From: Seminavis robusta
Lineage: Eukaryota; Bacillariophyta; Bacillariophyceae; Naviculales; Naviculaceae
Length of the DNA stretch: 64,000 nucleotides
NCBI GenBank assembly: GCA_903772945.1
Contig: CAICTM010000171.1
Span: 1 to 64,000, forward strand
Direction of reading: 5' to 3'
The notes under the pieces were generated by a model. That model had not been told where the DNA came from. It worked only from the letters and a program-made list of their open reading frames with translations, and did no database searches. Positions 19,499 through 31,317 of this stretch are shown here, piece by piece. The translations under genes were made by a program, and so were the position numbers. The stretch's first letter is position 1. Every line of letters begins with the position of its first letter.

Positions 19499-21217
19499 CT
19501 ACCGCACATTGAATAATCGTCGTCTTCGTCGCGGAAACCGCTTTTGCAATCGAGGATACTTGACCCGACGAATGTGAGCTTCCTTGTGGACCAACGAATC
19601 GGGTTTGATGCGAGGAGCATTTTCGTTGAATTCGGTCCATTTCCGTGGCGGCGCCGTGGGAATGCGATGCCGTCCAAATCCAATGACACCCCCTTGTCCG
19701 TTACCGCGATTGGCCCGTAGCATTTTGAGTTTGCTGAGAATGAGGGAATGCTTGTCTTGTCGTGGATCATTGTCGCCGGTTTCGTAGGGGGAATGTGAGG
19801 GTTGGACATCCAAAAAGGTAGTACAATCCCCCCTGGTATTGTTCCAGAGTCCGTGGTGGTGTTTCAACGAGTGATGATGCGGCGTGGGACATTTCCGCGC
19901 CCGCACCACAGCTTTTCGCAGTTCGTTCATTAATCGACTCCAATTACTCCCGGTCGAAAGTACATAATTATCAGCTTCCATGGCGACGAGCAAACTCCCG
20001 AGGGCCCACAATCCCGTTTTTTCCATGCCCCTCTTTGCCGCTCCCGCCACTTCCATGGTCCGATTGTTGCGATGCGGCAACATGTCGTACATGAATTGAT
20101 CGACGTGAATATTCCAGGCTTTGGGTGACAATTGCGTGAACTCTTGGACCGCTCGTGGATCTTCGGTTGCCAAGAAAATGTGCACTTCGTGCGGCAACAA
20201 CCGGCGTTCTTGGGCGACTTTTTGGACTGCTTTAATGTATTTGCGGACGGGTTGCAATCGCATTTCACTGCCCTTGTCGCCCCATCGAATATGAACGGTA
20301 ATCAATTGATGCGGTGGTGGAGCACCTTTGGGGAATACTTTTCGGTGTTGTCGTTGTGCTTCTTTGAGGAGAAGTGGTGAAACAGCCGAAAATACCAATT
20401 CGGTAATGGCCGACCGGACATCCATAATATTGAACAGTCCTTCATACCCCGGTCGTTTGAGCATACTCCAACACGACATGTCTTCGTGTGTTTCCCAAAT
20501 TAATCTGTGGAGGCGTGGATTGACATCGGCCATGATGCGACTGGCATTCCATACTTGCATGGCTCGTCCTTCATCTCCCGGACATTGCAATTCGAGTTTG
20601 GGGAAATAACAACCCATGGCGGAATTGGACGTGGCAATGGGATCGCAATCTTCGTGACTCACGTACATCCATGGAAAGGGCGTAAACATTCGTTTCCCGT
20701 TTCGATGGGCATTGCAGAGGGCCATGCCGTACACGTGCAAATCAGAGCCCAATCCGGCGGCATTACGACTGGGGAAATAATGCAGTGGCAAGTCACAGTT
20801 GGTCTGATGTTTGTAAAATTCCTTGGCGATTTGAGATTGAATTGGTAAATGGGTCCAGTTCCAACGCAAGGCACCGAGGGGACCGTATGCTGTCACGGCG
20901 GTAGGTTGTTGTTCTTCATCTCGTAAATTGTAGTAAGAATAGTCGGCATCCGTCTTGTAGTCCAAAGTCCCCTGCAACTTGGTGTGACGACTCCAAAAGG
21001 TCGATGTGCCTCGATAACTGAAAATTCCCACCATGCACATGCTACCCAAACTCCACAGTCGTCGACGGTACATGCTGTGGACCGTTGAGTTAGAGGCAGC
21101 AGTAATGCTAGTAGTAGGAGCATCGGATGGAGTGGCTGTCGTACAAGGTTCTGCAGAAGTAGGCGGAGAGGAAGATACCACGGGACCTTCCCCTTGATTC
21201 ACTTGTTGGGCTGGCAT
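19499..21217 (-). CDS. GT23 / FUT8-like fucosyltransferase
   Basis: 572 residues from the ATG at 21217. The N-terminal about 45 residues are Ser/Thr-rich and are followed by a short hydrophobic segment (LWSLGSMCMVGIFSY) that may be the type II anchor. The catalytic region contains LITVHIRWGDKGSEM, the GDP-fucose binding motif I of alpha-1,6-fucosyltransferases (HxRRxD-type), then VHIFLATEDPRAVQEF, and finally NYVLSTGSNWSRLMNEL, motif III. Preceding blocks (HYFPSRNAAGLGSDLHVYGMAL, shown in part, and HEDMSCW) fit the GT23 N-terminal lobe. A basic C-terminal tail (RFPRRRRRLFNVR) is unusual. The SH3 domain of animal FUT8 is missing. Probably a Golgi enzyme fucosylating N-glycans or wall glycans. 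Confidence 0.8.
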   Translation of the reverse strand: MPAQQVNQGEGPVVSSSPPTSAEPCTTATPSDAPTTSITAASNSTVHSMYRRRLWSLGSMCMVGIFSYRGTSTFWSRHTKLQGTLDYKTDADYSYYNLRDEEQQPTAVTAYGPLGALRWNWTHLPIQSQIAKEFYKHQTNCDLPLHYFPSRNAAGLGSDLHVYGMALCNAHRNGKRMFTPFPWMYVSHEDCDPIATSNSAMGCYFPKLELQCPGDEGRAMQVWNASRIMADVNPRLHRLIWETHEDMSCWSMLKRPGYEGLFNIMDVRSAITELVFSAVSPLLLKEAQRQHRKVFPKGAPPPHQLITVHIRWGDKGSEMRLQPVRKYIKAVQKVAQERRLLPHEVHIFLATEDPRAVQEFTQLSPKAWNIHVDQFMYDMLPHRNNRTMEVAGAAKRGMEKTGLWALGSLLVAMEADNYVLSTGSNWSRLMNELRKAVVRARKCPTPHHHSLKHHHGLWNNTRGDCTTFLDVQPSHSPYETGDNDPRQDKHSLILSKLKMLRANRGNGQGGVIGFGRHRIPTAPPRKWTEFNENAPRIKPDSLVHKEAHIRRVKYPRLQKRFPRRRRRLFNVR

Positions 21218-21834
21218 GGTCACAGAGACTGAAGAGATACTCTTCTATATATTACAGCAGCAGAGATATCATGAGCAACGCTACGATCGTGCTGGTTGTG
21301 GTGGCGATTGTGATAGTTGTGTTTGTGTTTGTGTTTGTGTTCCGCTTAGAAGAATCAAACGTCTGGCTACCAGGCAGAAGACCGGTTCCATTGCTCAATA
21401 CAGGTTCCATCCTGGGTGGTCCCTGGAATACCGCGGAACAGTTCTTTTTGCGGCAGTTAGTGCACCGTACCTGCATGCATACCCGTACCACACAGTGAAG
21501 CTCAGCTCAGTCTGGCATGACAGAAGAACCACTCTAGACAACACCACATCAAAAAACAAGTCACCACCATCATTTTTTCTTGCACACCTCCCTCCTCTGA
21601 AGTAGATGTACTTTGTCACTCTCATGGTAACAATCAAAAGGTACTCACCATGACTACTTTGTCAATATTAACATGCCCGTCGCAGCGGTTTCATCTAGAA
21701 GTCCATTTTGTGGCTGTGTAGTTACTCAGTGGCTATTGAACTAGAGGTTACCGTTTTCCCTTGTTTTTGTCTTTCTGGCATCAGTGGCGGTGGATGAAGC
21801 CATTCCCAGGCCCCAACACACATTGCCTTTCACA

Positions 21835-22146
21835 ATGGCACCACCCATGAAACCAAGAAGCCCAAGGCATCCAATCGACACCGTTAATACCAGCCAAAGG
21901 GAAGAAATCGGTGGTGGATTCCTACCACAAGACGATCGATCGAACGAAGACAGCGACTGCTGCTACTACTACGGCGACAACAACAAACAGTGGCTACTAC
22001 TATACAATAACAGCAAGCCATCGGTTGTCAAAACCGAAGCCGATTACAATGTCGTCGAACAGTATCCTGTCGGCAGAAGAAGAAAGCAATTTGGAGTCTC
22101 ATTGTGGATCGACGCCTCTACTCCTATCAAGCCCCATTCGATATAA
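21835..22146 (+). CDS. doubtful small protein
   Basis: 103 residues from the ATG at 21835 (MAPPMKPRSPRHPID), acidic in the middle (DDRSNEDSD) with aromatic runs from GCTACTACTAC repeats. An overlapping frame (MSSNSILSAEEESNLESHCG, ending 22159) looks just as good, so coding is uncertain. No motif or partner. Confidence 0.22.
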   Translation: MAPPMKPRSPRHPIDTVNTSQREEIGGGFLPQDDRSNEDSDCCYYYGDNNKQWLLLYNNSKPSVVKTEADYNVVEQYPVGRRRKQFGVSLWIDASTPIKPHSI

Positions 22147-22493
22147 CATTATCCAGTAGCATTATGTGCCTACTAAAAGAAAATCTAGCTAGTAGAATCA
22201 CATGTAAACAGTGTAGTGCTTTAGATCATGTCCATTTTATAAGTACATGATGGCCAAACACTGGTAGTACCAGCAAAAAGGTGGATCCACCAGTCAACAA
22301 AGAAGAGGATAAGACGGGGAAAATGGAGGTTCCAAAATGTGGTGACACTCATGTCAAAGATTTAGAGGGAACTTGAAGAAGACTTAGATTATTCTCATTA
22401 TCTTAAAGGTGAGAATACTCTGGTTCCGTAACCCGTCTTCTGGCTGGTAGCTGGGTTGGCCAAAACCGCCAGGACGACACCGTCGCGTATGTA

Positions 22494-22541
22494 GACGGTG
22501 GTAGGGCTCTACATACTAGTACAGGGCGGCCTACCACCGTC
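22494..22541. repeat. 12-bp perfect inverted repeat (hairpin)
   Basis: GACGGTGGTAGG at 22494-22505 pairs exactly with CCTACCACCGTC at 22530-22541, with a 24-nt loop. Flanking GTACTAG-type half palindromes suggest a small miniature inverted-repeat element. Confidence 0.6.
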
Positions 22542-22784
22542 CAAAGGGGAGGCCCGTACTAGCTAGGTACTGTTTTTTCTATAGTCAGCTTAACTAATTC
22601 TACCTACGATTGCAAACCAGGACACAACCTTGTTCTGGAGCAATCTAAAAACGTCCGGTCGGGAGGCATAAGACAACAACCAACCTAGCTATTATTAGTA
22701 GTGTATGCACACGAGCACGGAATATTGCAACTAGCTAGTTGGCTATTTCTATTCTATAGTATCAGTTATTGACTGCGCATGCTC

Positions 22785-25700
22785 TTACTCGTCTGGCTCT
22801 GTGGTTTGAATGACTGTGAACCGTATTTCCAACGATTGCCCTTCTAATCCAAACCGCCAGATTGGTACTGCTTTCAGCGTGTGCTCTTCTCCATCAGGCT
22901 CCAAATTGCTTGACGGTCTGTAGTCTCCAGTGCCATCAACATCACTACCCAAAGCGTATGGGAGCGAAGTTTCTCGCCTTACTTGTGATCCATCAATGAA
23001 GAACAGCACTTCTCCAATTTCTCTCGGCTCACAGATCGCCTCAATCGTCAATTGTTCGGGAAGCTCTCCTCGGTCCAGGACAACTCCATCTTGTAGGTCT
23101 TCGTACCCTGAGACATAGGAGTTTGTATCCGCATCCACCAGAGCAAATCTCGCAACAGAGAATGGTGTTGTGCTTGGAGCTGTGGTTGGAGTCATGGTCG
23201 GGGGCGCCGTGGTTCGAATCACTGTGAAACTTATTTCCAGCGATTGCCCTTCTAATCCAAACCACCAGATCGGAACCGCTTTCAGCGTGTGTTCCTCTCC
23301 ATCTGGCTCCAACTTGTCTGACGGTCTGTAGTTTCCAGTACCGTCAATGTCACTACCCAAAGCGTACGGGACCGTAGTTTCTCTCCTCACTTGTGACCCA
23401 TCAATGAAGAACCGCACTTCTCCGATTTGACTTGGCTCACAGATCGCCTCAATCGTCAATTGTTCCGGAAGCTCTCCTCGATCCAAGACAACTCCATCTT
23501 GTAGGTCTTCATACCCAGAGACATAGGAGTTTGTATCCGCATCCACCAGAGCAAAGCGTACCACAGAGAACGGTGTCCTCGTCGGGTGCTCGGTTGGTGC
23601 TTTGGTGGGAGCTACAGTCGGCGAATCGGATGGAGAAGATGTCGGTGTGCTGCTGGGTGAAGGGGAGGGAGCCTTGCTGGGGAGCGAGCTGGGGGAGGTT
23701 GTAGGAGCACTACTGGGTTGGTGAGATGGAGATGCCGTTGGGCTCTTCGATGGACTAGCGGAAGGAGCGCTAGTTGGACTGGAGGAAGGAGAGGCGGAGG
23801 GGGCGACCGAAGGAGCAACGGTCGGTACCAACGAGGGCATCCGCGAAGGAGTGGAAGTAGGCGCTGAAGAAGGAGCACTCGAGGGCGACACGGTAGGACC
23901 AAACGATGACCAAGTTGGAGCCATGGACGACGCACTTGGAGATCCGGAGGAAGCACTTGGCGCAATGGACGGCGAGATCGATGGTACGAGGGTTGTAGGG
24001 GTTGCCGTGGGACCTGGTGTTGGGCGACGTGTGGGACCATCAGTTGGGCGACGCGTGGGACCTGGAGTTGGTCGACGCGTAGGACCGGGAGTTGGGCGAC
24101 GCGTGGGACCTGGACTGGGTTGGTTTGTTGGTCCTTTGGTAGTTGGAGAACCTGTTGGATTCGGTGTGGGGTTAGCCGTTGGATTCGGTGTGGGTTCCAG
24201 AGTTGGAAGTGGCGTGGGACTGGGAGAAGGCTCTTCCGTGGGAGACAAGGTCACCTTTCGCGCCACCATGGTCGGTGCACTAGTTGGAGACGGACTGGGC
24301 GCAAGTGTAGGTTGTTTGGTCGGCAGGGCTGTGGGCATGCTTGTAGGTTGTTTGGTAGGAAGGGCCGTCGGCATGCTCGTTGTTGGCACGAGTGTAGGTT
24401 GGCTCGAGGGCACCGCCGTGGGAAATCCAGGAGTGACAGTTGGCGGCGACGTTGGTGGGAATGTGGGCGCTTTGCTGGGGCTCGTCGATGGCGACACTGT
24501 CGGTGCGCTGGTTGGAACTTTGGAAGGTTGTTCTGATGGAGTGGTGGTTGGGTTGCGTGTCGGTGCACGAGACGGAAGAGGAGTTGGCTCGAATGTGGGC
24601 AGTGGTGTCGGAGGAAACGTAGGAGCCTTGGTCGGTGTGTCGCTGGGCGAATCGCTGGGTGTTCCACTCGGAGACGTCGTGGGTTCGGATGTAATTTGTT
24701 GCAAAAAGTCGAGTACAAAGTCGGTGTCACGGTTGATCATGGACGGTCGATTGGTGGGGATGCCAGTAGGCTGATTGGACGGCGTTTCGGACGGTTGGTC
24801 ACTGGGGCGCTGCGATGGTTGTTGTGACGGTGCTTGTGACGGGGCCACAGAAGGCATGACCGAGGGCGCGACGGAGGGAGCATCCGTTGTTACAACCGTC
24901 TTTTCCAAGACACCAATGTAAATGGCCGAGGACCGGAATCGCTCTTGTAGCTGCGTATTGAATACGCCGACAAACAATTGGAGGAATTCCAACTGCGTCC
25001 GGGGTCTCGAGTCGTAGCTCGAAGTATTGTTGTTGTGGTCCACATTGTTGTGGTCATAACCATACAAAACGGCATCGACTACCTGGGTGTTGTTTTTGTT
25101 GTCGAGGCTGGTGTCATTGTTGTTGTTGTTGCTGCTCCTATCTTGGACCAACAAGGCCGCCTCTACGAGTTGCCGCCGTTGCCATTCGTCGTCGGGGACA
25201 TGAAAGAGTGGATCCAAATCGGGACATGCCTGACACTCGACCAATGCCGACCATACCGTTGTGATTGTAGCGGTGGCATTATTGTTGCTAGCAGTCAGGT
25301 TTCCACCATCATCCTCATTATGTACATTCCACGACTCCATGATCGACGTATCGAGGATGCGTTGATAGTAGTCCCCACACATGCCACTGGCATTATTGTA
25401 GGCATCGACAAAGATCTCTTCGAGTATGGATTTGCGTTCTGCCATTTTGAATGGATCCAATCCTCGAATGGTCATTTGCACTCGTCCTTGCTGATAATCG
25501 GGTGCGACAACATTTCCACACGAATAATAATACGAGGGCATCATTCCGACGGCCGCCGGCGACAGCAACAACCCTGCTCCGACCGCGGCCATTCCAGCGA
25601 CTCCGGCCACTCCTCCCGCGACAGCCGCTTGTGTCGTGGTCGAAGACGAACTGAGCTGTGACAGTAGACTCTTGGAGGCACCATCGGCTCCTCCTGCGGA

Positions 25701-27457
25701 CGCAGTGATTCCGGAGGAAGTCGAGTTGGCGGCTCCTTGTGCTCCTTGTACGGCCATGGTTTGTGTGGCGGCTCTGTGGCAGCAGCAAACGAAAAACGAA
25801 AAACAACAAAAGGAAGCGTTAGTGAGGCATAGCCAAAAGGAGGAAGCAATCGACTCGACTCGAATCAACTCGACAATCAATATATCAATAGTACGTACTG
25901 TTCGGGTGCCACTGGAACGATCAATGTTTTGAGAGACTCTTGATGCACCAATGCGACATTATCGACGGCTTCATCGACGAGTTCGGCTTCTAGATCTTCC
26001 GTGGCGTTTTTGTTACAACATTTCATGAGTTTTCCAAACACCTTGACACCAATCAACATAAAGATGGCCAGACCACAGGACATCATAATGGTACGTTCCA
26101 TTTGTGTGGCCTTGTCGACGACACTGGGTTCATCCGAAATGATACTGTCCGATTGATCGTCGTCGTCATTGTCAATCTTGTTGTTTTCATCGGACGACGA
26201 AGTAGAAAACTCGGCACTACTGAATTCCGTGCTGTTGCCCTTGGTGGTCTTGTCTTCTTGTCCTTCTTCCGTACTAGCTGGAGCTTCCTCGTCATCATCA
26301 CCGTCACCTGGTGCAGCATCTAGAAATCGGACACTGGGCGTTTCTTGTGGTGCCATACTGATGGGAGTAAGGGTTGTGGTTGTGGTGGTGTCCAGGAGGT
26401 CTAGAAATCGGACACTGGGAGTTTGAGTGGGAGTGAGAGGGACAGTCGTAGTGACGTTTAGGTCTGAGGCACTGCTGTTGAGATCGATGAGGTCATCGAC
26501 GTCAATGATGCGCCCACTACTGCTTCTGTTGTTGGTGAGACTGTCTCGGAAGCTCACTTGGCGCCGTTGTGGTTGTGGTTGGACTAGAGGGGGAAAGTTT
26601 GTACCGTTGGTGAGAAGACTCTGGCTGCTGTTGGAGTCTTCTCTGAGAGAGGAAAAGGAAGAAGAGAGAGCCGTGGCGTAGAACATGGGCTCCTCGTCAT
26701 CCTCTTGCTCAGCCTGATCTGCTTGGTCGGCATCTACTTGTATCCCTTGTTCTGCCATTCCTAGTTCTGCTAGATCCATGGACGCATCTAGATCTTCTTG
26801 TTCTTGTTGTTGCTCTAGCTGCTGTTGTTGCTGTTGTTCTAGCTCTTCTTGCTGCTGTCGTTGTCGTTCAGCCCTCCTTTTTCTCCTCTGTCTTCTTCTG
26901 TACTCCGCCCCTCCACCTTCCCCATTACTTCCGTTCGAAGAGCCCGGCTGCTCCAGTGCGTCCATAAAGACTTGCCCTGTTGAATCATCCCTCACCATTA
27001 CAAACGGAGACAGAGACACCCGTCTCTTACTACTACTACTATTCATACTCATGTTCATGTTCATGTTCATACTGCCAAGGCTAGCACTATCATCAATAGA
27101 AACACCAAACAACGCCAATAGAAACACCAACAGCAGCAAAAGAGATCAAAAGATGTGAGAATGAATTCGACTCATGACCAACCTATCCACCTATCAATCC
27201 CACAGTACCTACCTAGTAAGATGGGAAGGTCGTCTCTCATCCAAAGGCAGCAAGCGGGTCCCTTCTTCCATGCTGGCTTGGTCTACGGCATGGCTATCAA
27301 CTGGGACTGGTCCTGCATCGTCACTGCCACTACTAGCACTACTAGAGTCCTCCATTGTCAACAACGGTAATGTACTTGTATCAGGCACTGCTGCTCCAGA
27401 CTTGTCGTCGTCGTTGTTCGATACGAACACTGACGAGAGAAACCCACGGCGTATCAT
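22785..27457 (-). CDS. giant PT/S-rich stalk membrane protein with twin C-terminal domains
   Basis: Three exons by phase: 27457-27213, 27086-25899 and 25773-22785, about 1473 residues. Exon 1 is acidic and Ser-rich. Exon 2 is a Gln/Glu coiled-coil-like region followed by acidic stretches and a membrane helix (MSCGLAIFMLIGVKVFGKLM). Exon 3 opens with an Ala/Gly-rich hydrophobic segment (VAGVAGMAAVGAGLLL) and a globular part (MTIRGLDPFKMAERKSILEE). Then come about 400 residues of SxAPTxSP-type repeats, an extended and probably heavily O-glycosylated stalk. Finally there are two near-identical domains of about 115 residues (each with VRFALVDADTNSYVSGYEDL and PYALGSD), a beta-sandwich-like module also seen in bacterial surface proteins. 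Upstream starts such as the TTG at 27139 are unnecessary under this model. Likely a cell-wall or surface protein. The merging of exons is my inference; they could be two adjacent genes. Confidence 0.65.
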
Positions 27458-28684
27458 GGTCAACAGGGAGGTGCTAGCTACAGTATAGATAGAGGTTGTT
27501 GTTTGTTGGCAAGCGGAAGATCAAAATGTTGGGTTCGAAACGCCGAAAAAAGCAAAAACAAAGCCCTCGGTTCCCCTCTTTGGTCTTTCTAAACAAGGGG
27601 GCTTCTGACCCAGTGCCAGGCATCGTAAGTCATCGTCAGCAGAACCGTTCATACAGTCAAGGTATTGCTTTCCGTAATTAGAGACAGACATGTCTCCTAA
27701 ATCAAAACACGCTCCTCTACACCAACGTACCCTGTTGAAAAGAGCACTTACTATAACCTTACTACACTATATTTTACTAGATCAGCCTCTAATGACTAAG
27801 CATTAGCAACTGGTACTCACATTCCTTCACACAATGGCCGTACATTCTTACGCTTTGAAGCCTCTTTTTATCAATCGATCATTGTACTGTACTTGGAATG
27901 ACTACATTTCACTGGTACTAACCGTACAACTACAAGGATGAGAAGCTCAGGTACAATACTATTATAGTACAGTGTAGATAGACAGATTTAGCAGCATGAA
28001 ATCATTCACGAGCTACTGAGAAGGCGGTACTAGAGGCATCCTTTTACTGTCAACGATCGATAAATCTACCTTCCAAGATGGGTTCTCTGTCGTTAGATAA
28101 ATCTTGAGATGGTCTTGGTTGCGGTTTTTATAGGGCATTCAGATGGGAGCTTTAGGCACAATATTAATAGTACGACCAGATGCCAGCTTGTTTTATGGTA
28201 CGACTCACACGGATGCCAACCGGGTAAAACGAAGTTTGTTGTGGGCGTTTACCTCCTGAACACTGGTTGTCTGATTTGGCCGTGAGAACGGAGCAACACG
28301 TGTCACCGCCAGCCGAGGTGAGTGCAATAATCTGGCAAGATTGTCCAGGAGGCAGCAGGATCAGGAAGGAACACTCCAGCTGGTGATGGTGTCTTTGCGG
28401 CTTCTTTGAGGGGAGACTTATGAGAGGAGGTCACACCGGGTATCATGACGTCATACAATTGCAAACCAGTGGAGCTGTTTTATTCTGGTTCCGAATTGAG
28501 TCAAAAGAAAGATCCAAAGATACCGTCAATCCAGACCCTCTTGAATACTTGCTTGGCTTGTACCAGCAAGAATCTGATGATGGAGACTTCTACCATGACG
28601 ATGAGAGGTGAACCCAAAAGACAAAACAGAAGAGTGAAGAGCCGTGGGAGGCAGTCCTTTAGAACATATTATACTAGTAGTACC
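27458..28684. other. intergenic region, no supported gene
   Basis: A region between divergent genes with several short AT-rich tracts. A frame from 28445 joins the M6 gene in phase but lacks secretory character, so I treat it as 5' UTR. Confidence 0.5.
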
Positions 28685-31217
28685 ATGCTTCAACCCTCCT
28701 TTGTCTTGTGGCTGTGTGTCGTTTTCAGCCACTACGTTGTTGTGGCATGGATCCCTCCAAGAAATGCGACCGGCTGGGAACCAGTCGATGCGATGCGGCA
28801 ACGATTGGGCATCGACTTTAACTTTACACCTTCCCTGTTACATCCCGAGATTTGTCGGTTTTTGACAGTCGACGAATGCCGTACGGCCGATCAGAGTATG
28901 CAGGATCATGCCGCAGCTCAACGGCGCCGTTTGCAACGCCGCAATAATCCCAACTTGGGAAAATTCAAAGTCCTCATCCTCCTCGTAGTCTTTGCCGATC
29001 ACGTGGATCGACCAAGATTGGACAAGGCCGATGTGGAAAATACGTGGAAGACATTGGTGCCCGAATGGTTTGATGTCAATAGCTATGGTCTTTACGATAT
29101 CGATCCCGTCGTTACCGAATGGGTCGTCACGGACAATACCGAAGAATACTATGCGTTTGATAAGCGAGGGATTACGCCGGACTTTCAAAAGGCCGCTTGG
29201 CCGGCACTCGATGCTCTGGACAATACACCGGGGTGAGTAGTACCGTTAGTAACAGTTGGAATTGCAAGTGTGCACTACTAGCTTTGCATTGCATTCAAGT
29301 CTCAACATGCCCTCTCATTTGTCGTCCATCACGCAGCTGGGACTGGTCCATTTTTGACATCGACGAAGATGGCAAACTGGACAGTGTGGTGGTTACACAC
29401 TCGGGATACGGGGCAGAGACTCGAGAAGAAGATGAATACGGGACACACTACGAACAACGGATTTGGGCCCATGCATTTGCCAACAGTGGACAAATCAAAT
29501 GGACCTCCAAAGACGGGAGTGTCCAACTCAATGGATACACCGTCGCATCGGCGCTAGAAGATGACACGGGAGTGGAACCCGCCACCATTGGTCTGACGGT
29601 GCATGAGGTACGTACAATCGTGTAGTAGTCAATTTTATGAAAATGGACAATGAGCTCCACACTGTTTTTGTTTTCTGAGGCAAGTGTTGAAATTGGACTA
29701 ATACTCCTCCCTACCCGCATTCATACTCCTCTCTATTCGAATCTTACTTATTGTACAGTAAGCTGGTCCTTGCTTCCTGCGATGTCGTCTACGGAAAGCC
29801 CTTTGGAGCATTTCAGTTTTCTAATGATCTGTTCATGCTGCTGCTTTGTAGGTACATGCATACCTTTGGGCTCATTGTACGTACTCGTACTGCGTCTGCA
29901 TGCCAGATCCATCATAACTGCATTGTTTCGTCTCACATTGACTCTTTTCGCGAACTCTCTCAAAAATAAAAAAAGGATCTCTATGCTCCCATGGGTTTGG
30001 GTATTGGCGGCTTTGACATCATGGCAAATCCATACGGTGAGAACTTCTTCGTCGTAGTATCGAATGTTGGCATCGCTTGTTGGTATGATTCATCCTTCCT
30101 TGACGCGTGTCCTTGCCATGTCTGCTTGACTTTGCAAACCAAAAAAGGACCCAAGGGAAATGCCAACAAACCCGGACACTTGTGCACATGGAGTAAAATA
30201 CAAGCCGAGTGGATCACGCCCAAAATCATTGACTCGGATGGAATCTACACGTTGGAGCCACTTCCATTGTCCAACGATGCCTACAAAATTGTCATCAACT
30301 CCTTTGGACCCAACGAAGAGTACTTGCTATTGGAAAATCGACAAAAATTGGAATTCGATGTGGATCTGTACGGCAATGGCTTGGCCATTTTCCACATTGA
30401 CGACACAAAAGATGGACAAGACCAAGCTGGATACCCGGGACACACGGACGACAGTGGCCTGGAATGGCCCGAAAATGGCCATCATTACGAAGTGGCCATG
30501 CTGCCTGCCGATGGACAATACGATTTGGAACAAGGCAAGAACTATGGGGATGCCGGCGATTTGTGGTCTCCCGGGCAGGAGCTGGGGCCCGGAAATGGTA
30601 ACACGGTCTTTCCCAACACGGATGCCTACATGGATGGATGGGTCGTTGAGTCTGGTGTCACCATCAAGGTTCTGGAACCGGATGGTCAGATTGTCAAGTT
30701 TGAAGTCTCCGGGTTGGGCGGAGGCGGCAGTGGTAACAGCAACGGCAATAGTCCTACGACTTCCAGTCCCACCGCTGCTCCTATAGCTGCGACGAAAGCT
30801 CCGACCTCATCTACTCCATCACCAAGTCTAGAGACCGGTAAGTTTCCTGGATCTTCCCCTCCTGTTTCGTTTTGTTCCCAATCCAGCCAAGACAATGGTC
30901 CAACTAACGCAGGCAACGTGACTATCGCTATAGGAATAGCTACCACAACGAATGGCACAGATCTTGGTGACGCTGATGGAAATCCCACGAATCAATCCAA
31001 AATTGACCTTCCCAACCCGCAAGATGATGGCTCTGTGGCCACTGACGGAGCACCCGGCGATCTCTTTGCCAACAGTAGCACTAGTCCACCTCCCTTCTCC
31101 GTTGCGGACAGGCCATGGGCGGAAAGCTCGTCCGCTATTGGAATGAATGACCTGCTTTGGCAAGCTCTACCGCTTCTATGTATCATGAGTGTGTCTGCGT
31201 GGATATCAATCGCATGA
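28685..31217 (+). CDS. M6-family (immune inhibitor A-like) secreted metalloprotease
   Basis: Start at the ATG at 28685, giving the signal peptide MLQPSFVLWLCVVFSHYVVV. Exons: 28685-29232, 29337-29607, a microexon about 29853-29876, 29976-30036 and 30148-31217. The M6 hallmarks are a prodomain-like start; KFKVLILLVVFADH; WSIFDIDEDGKLDSVVVTHSG; the zinc motif HE-YMH formed across an intron (exon 2 ends ...GLTVHE, the next exon reads YMHTFGLI); then DLYAPMGLGIGGFDIMANPYG and GHLCTWSKIQAEWI. After about residue 540 the protein has a PT/S stalk and a hydrophobic end (DLLWQALPLLCIMSVSAWISIA in part), resembling a GPI-anchor signal. The acceptor of the microexon is one base out of register with a canonical AG, so the gene may use unusual splicing or carry a defect. 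Likely a surface peptidase. Confidence 0.75.
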
Positions 31218-31317
31218 TTGTAGATAGGAGATTGCCTTGTGGGCACCTGAAACCCCCCAGAGAGATGAAGCTCTCTTGTATCCTAGTCTAATGTATGAAG
31301 TATGAACTTTCGAGCTT

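Larger units (their letters stand above)
21218..22784. other. long intergenic region with one doubtful frame and a hairpin
   Basis: Contains GTTTGT repeats at about 21300-21340, the uncertain frame at 21835-22146 and the hairpin at 22494-22541. Promoters of the GT23 gene lie near 21220-21300 by position only. Confidence 0.45.

Noticed and set aside
23851-24774. 307-residue plus-strand Gly/Val-rich frame
   Set aside because: Antisense shadow of the PT/S stalk repeats of the minus-strand gene.
27087-27139. Apparent signal peptide LLLVFLLALFGVS before the stalk protein
   Set aside because: No ATG in this frame; the stretch looks like the pyrimidine-rich 3' end of an intron that joins exon 1 in phase.
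28445-28684. 80-residue N-terminal extension of the M6 protease
   Set aside because: It would bury the clear signal peptide starting at 28685.
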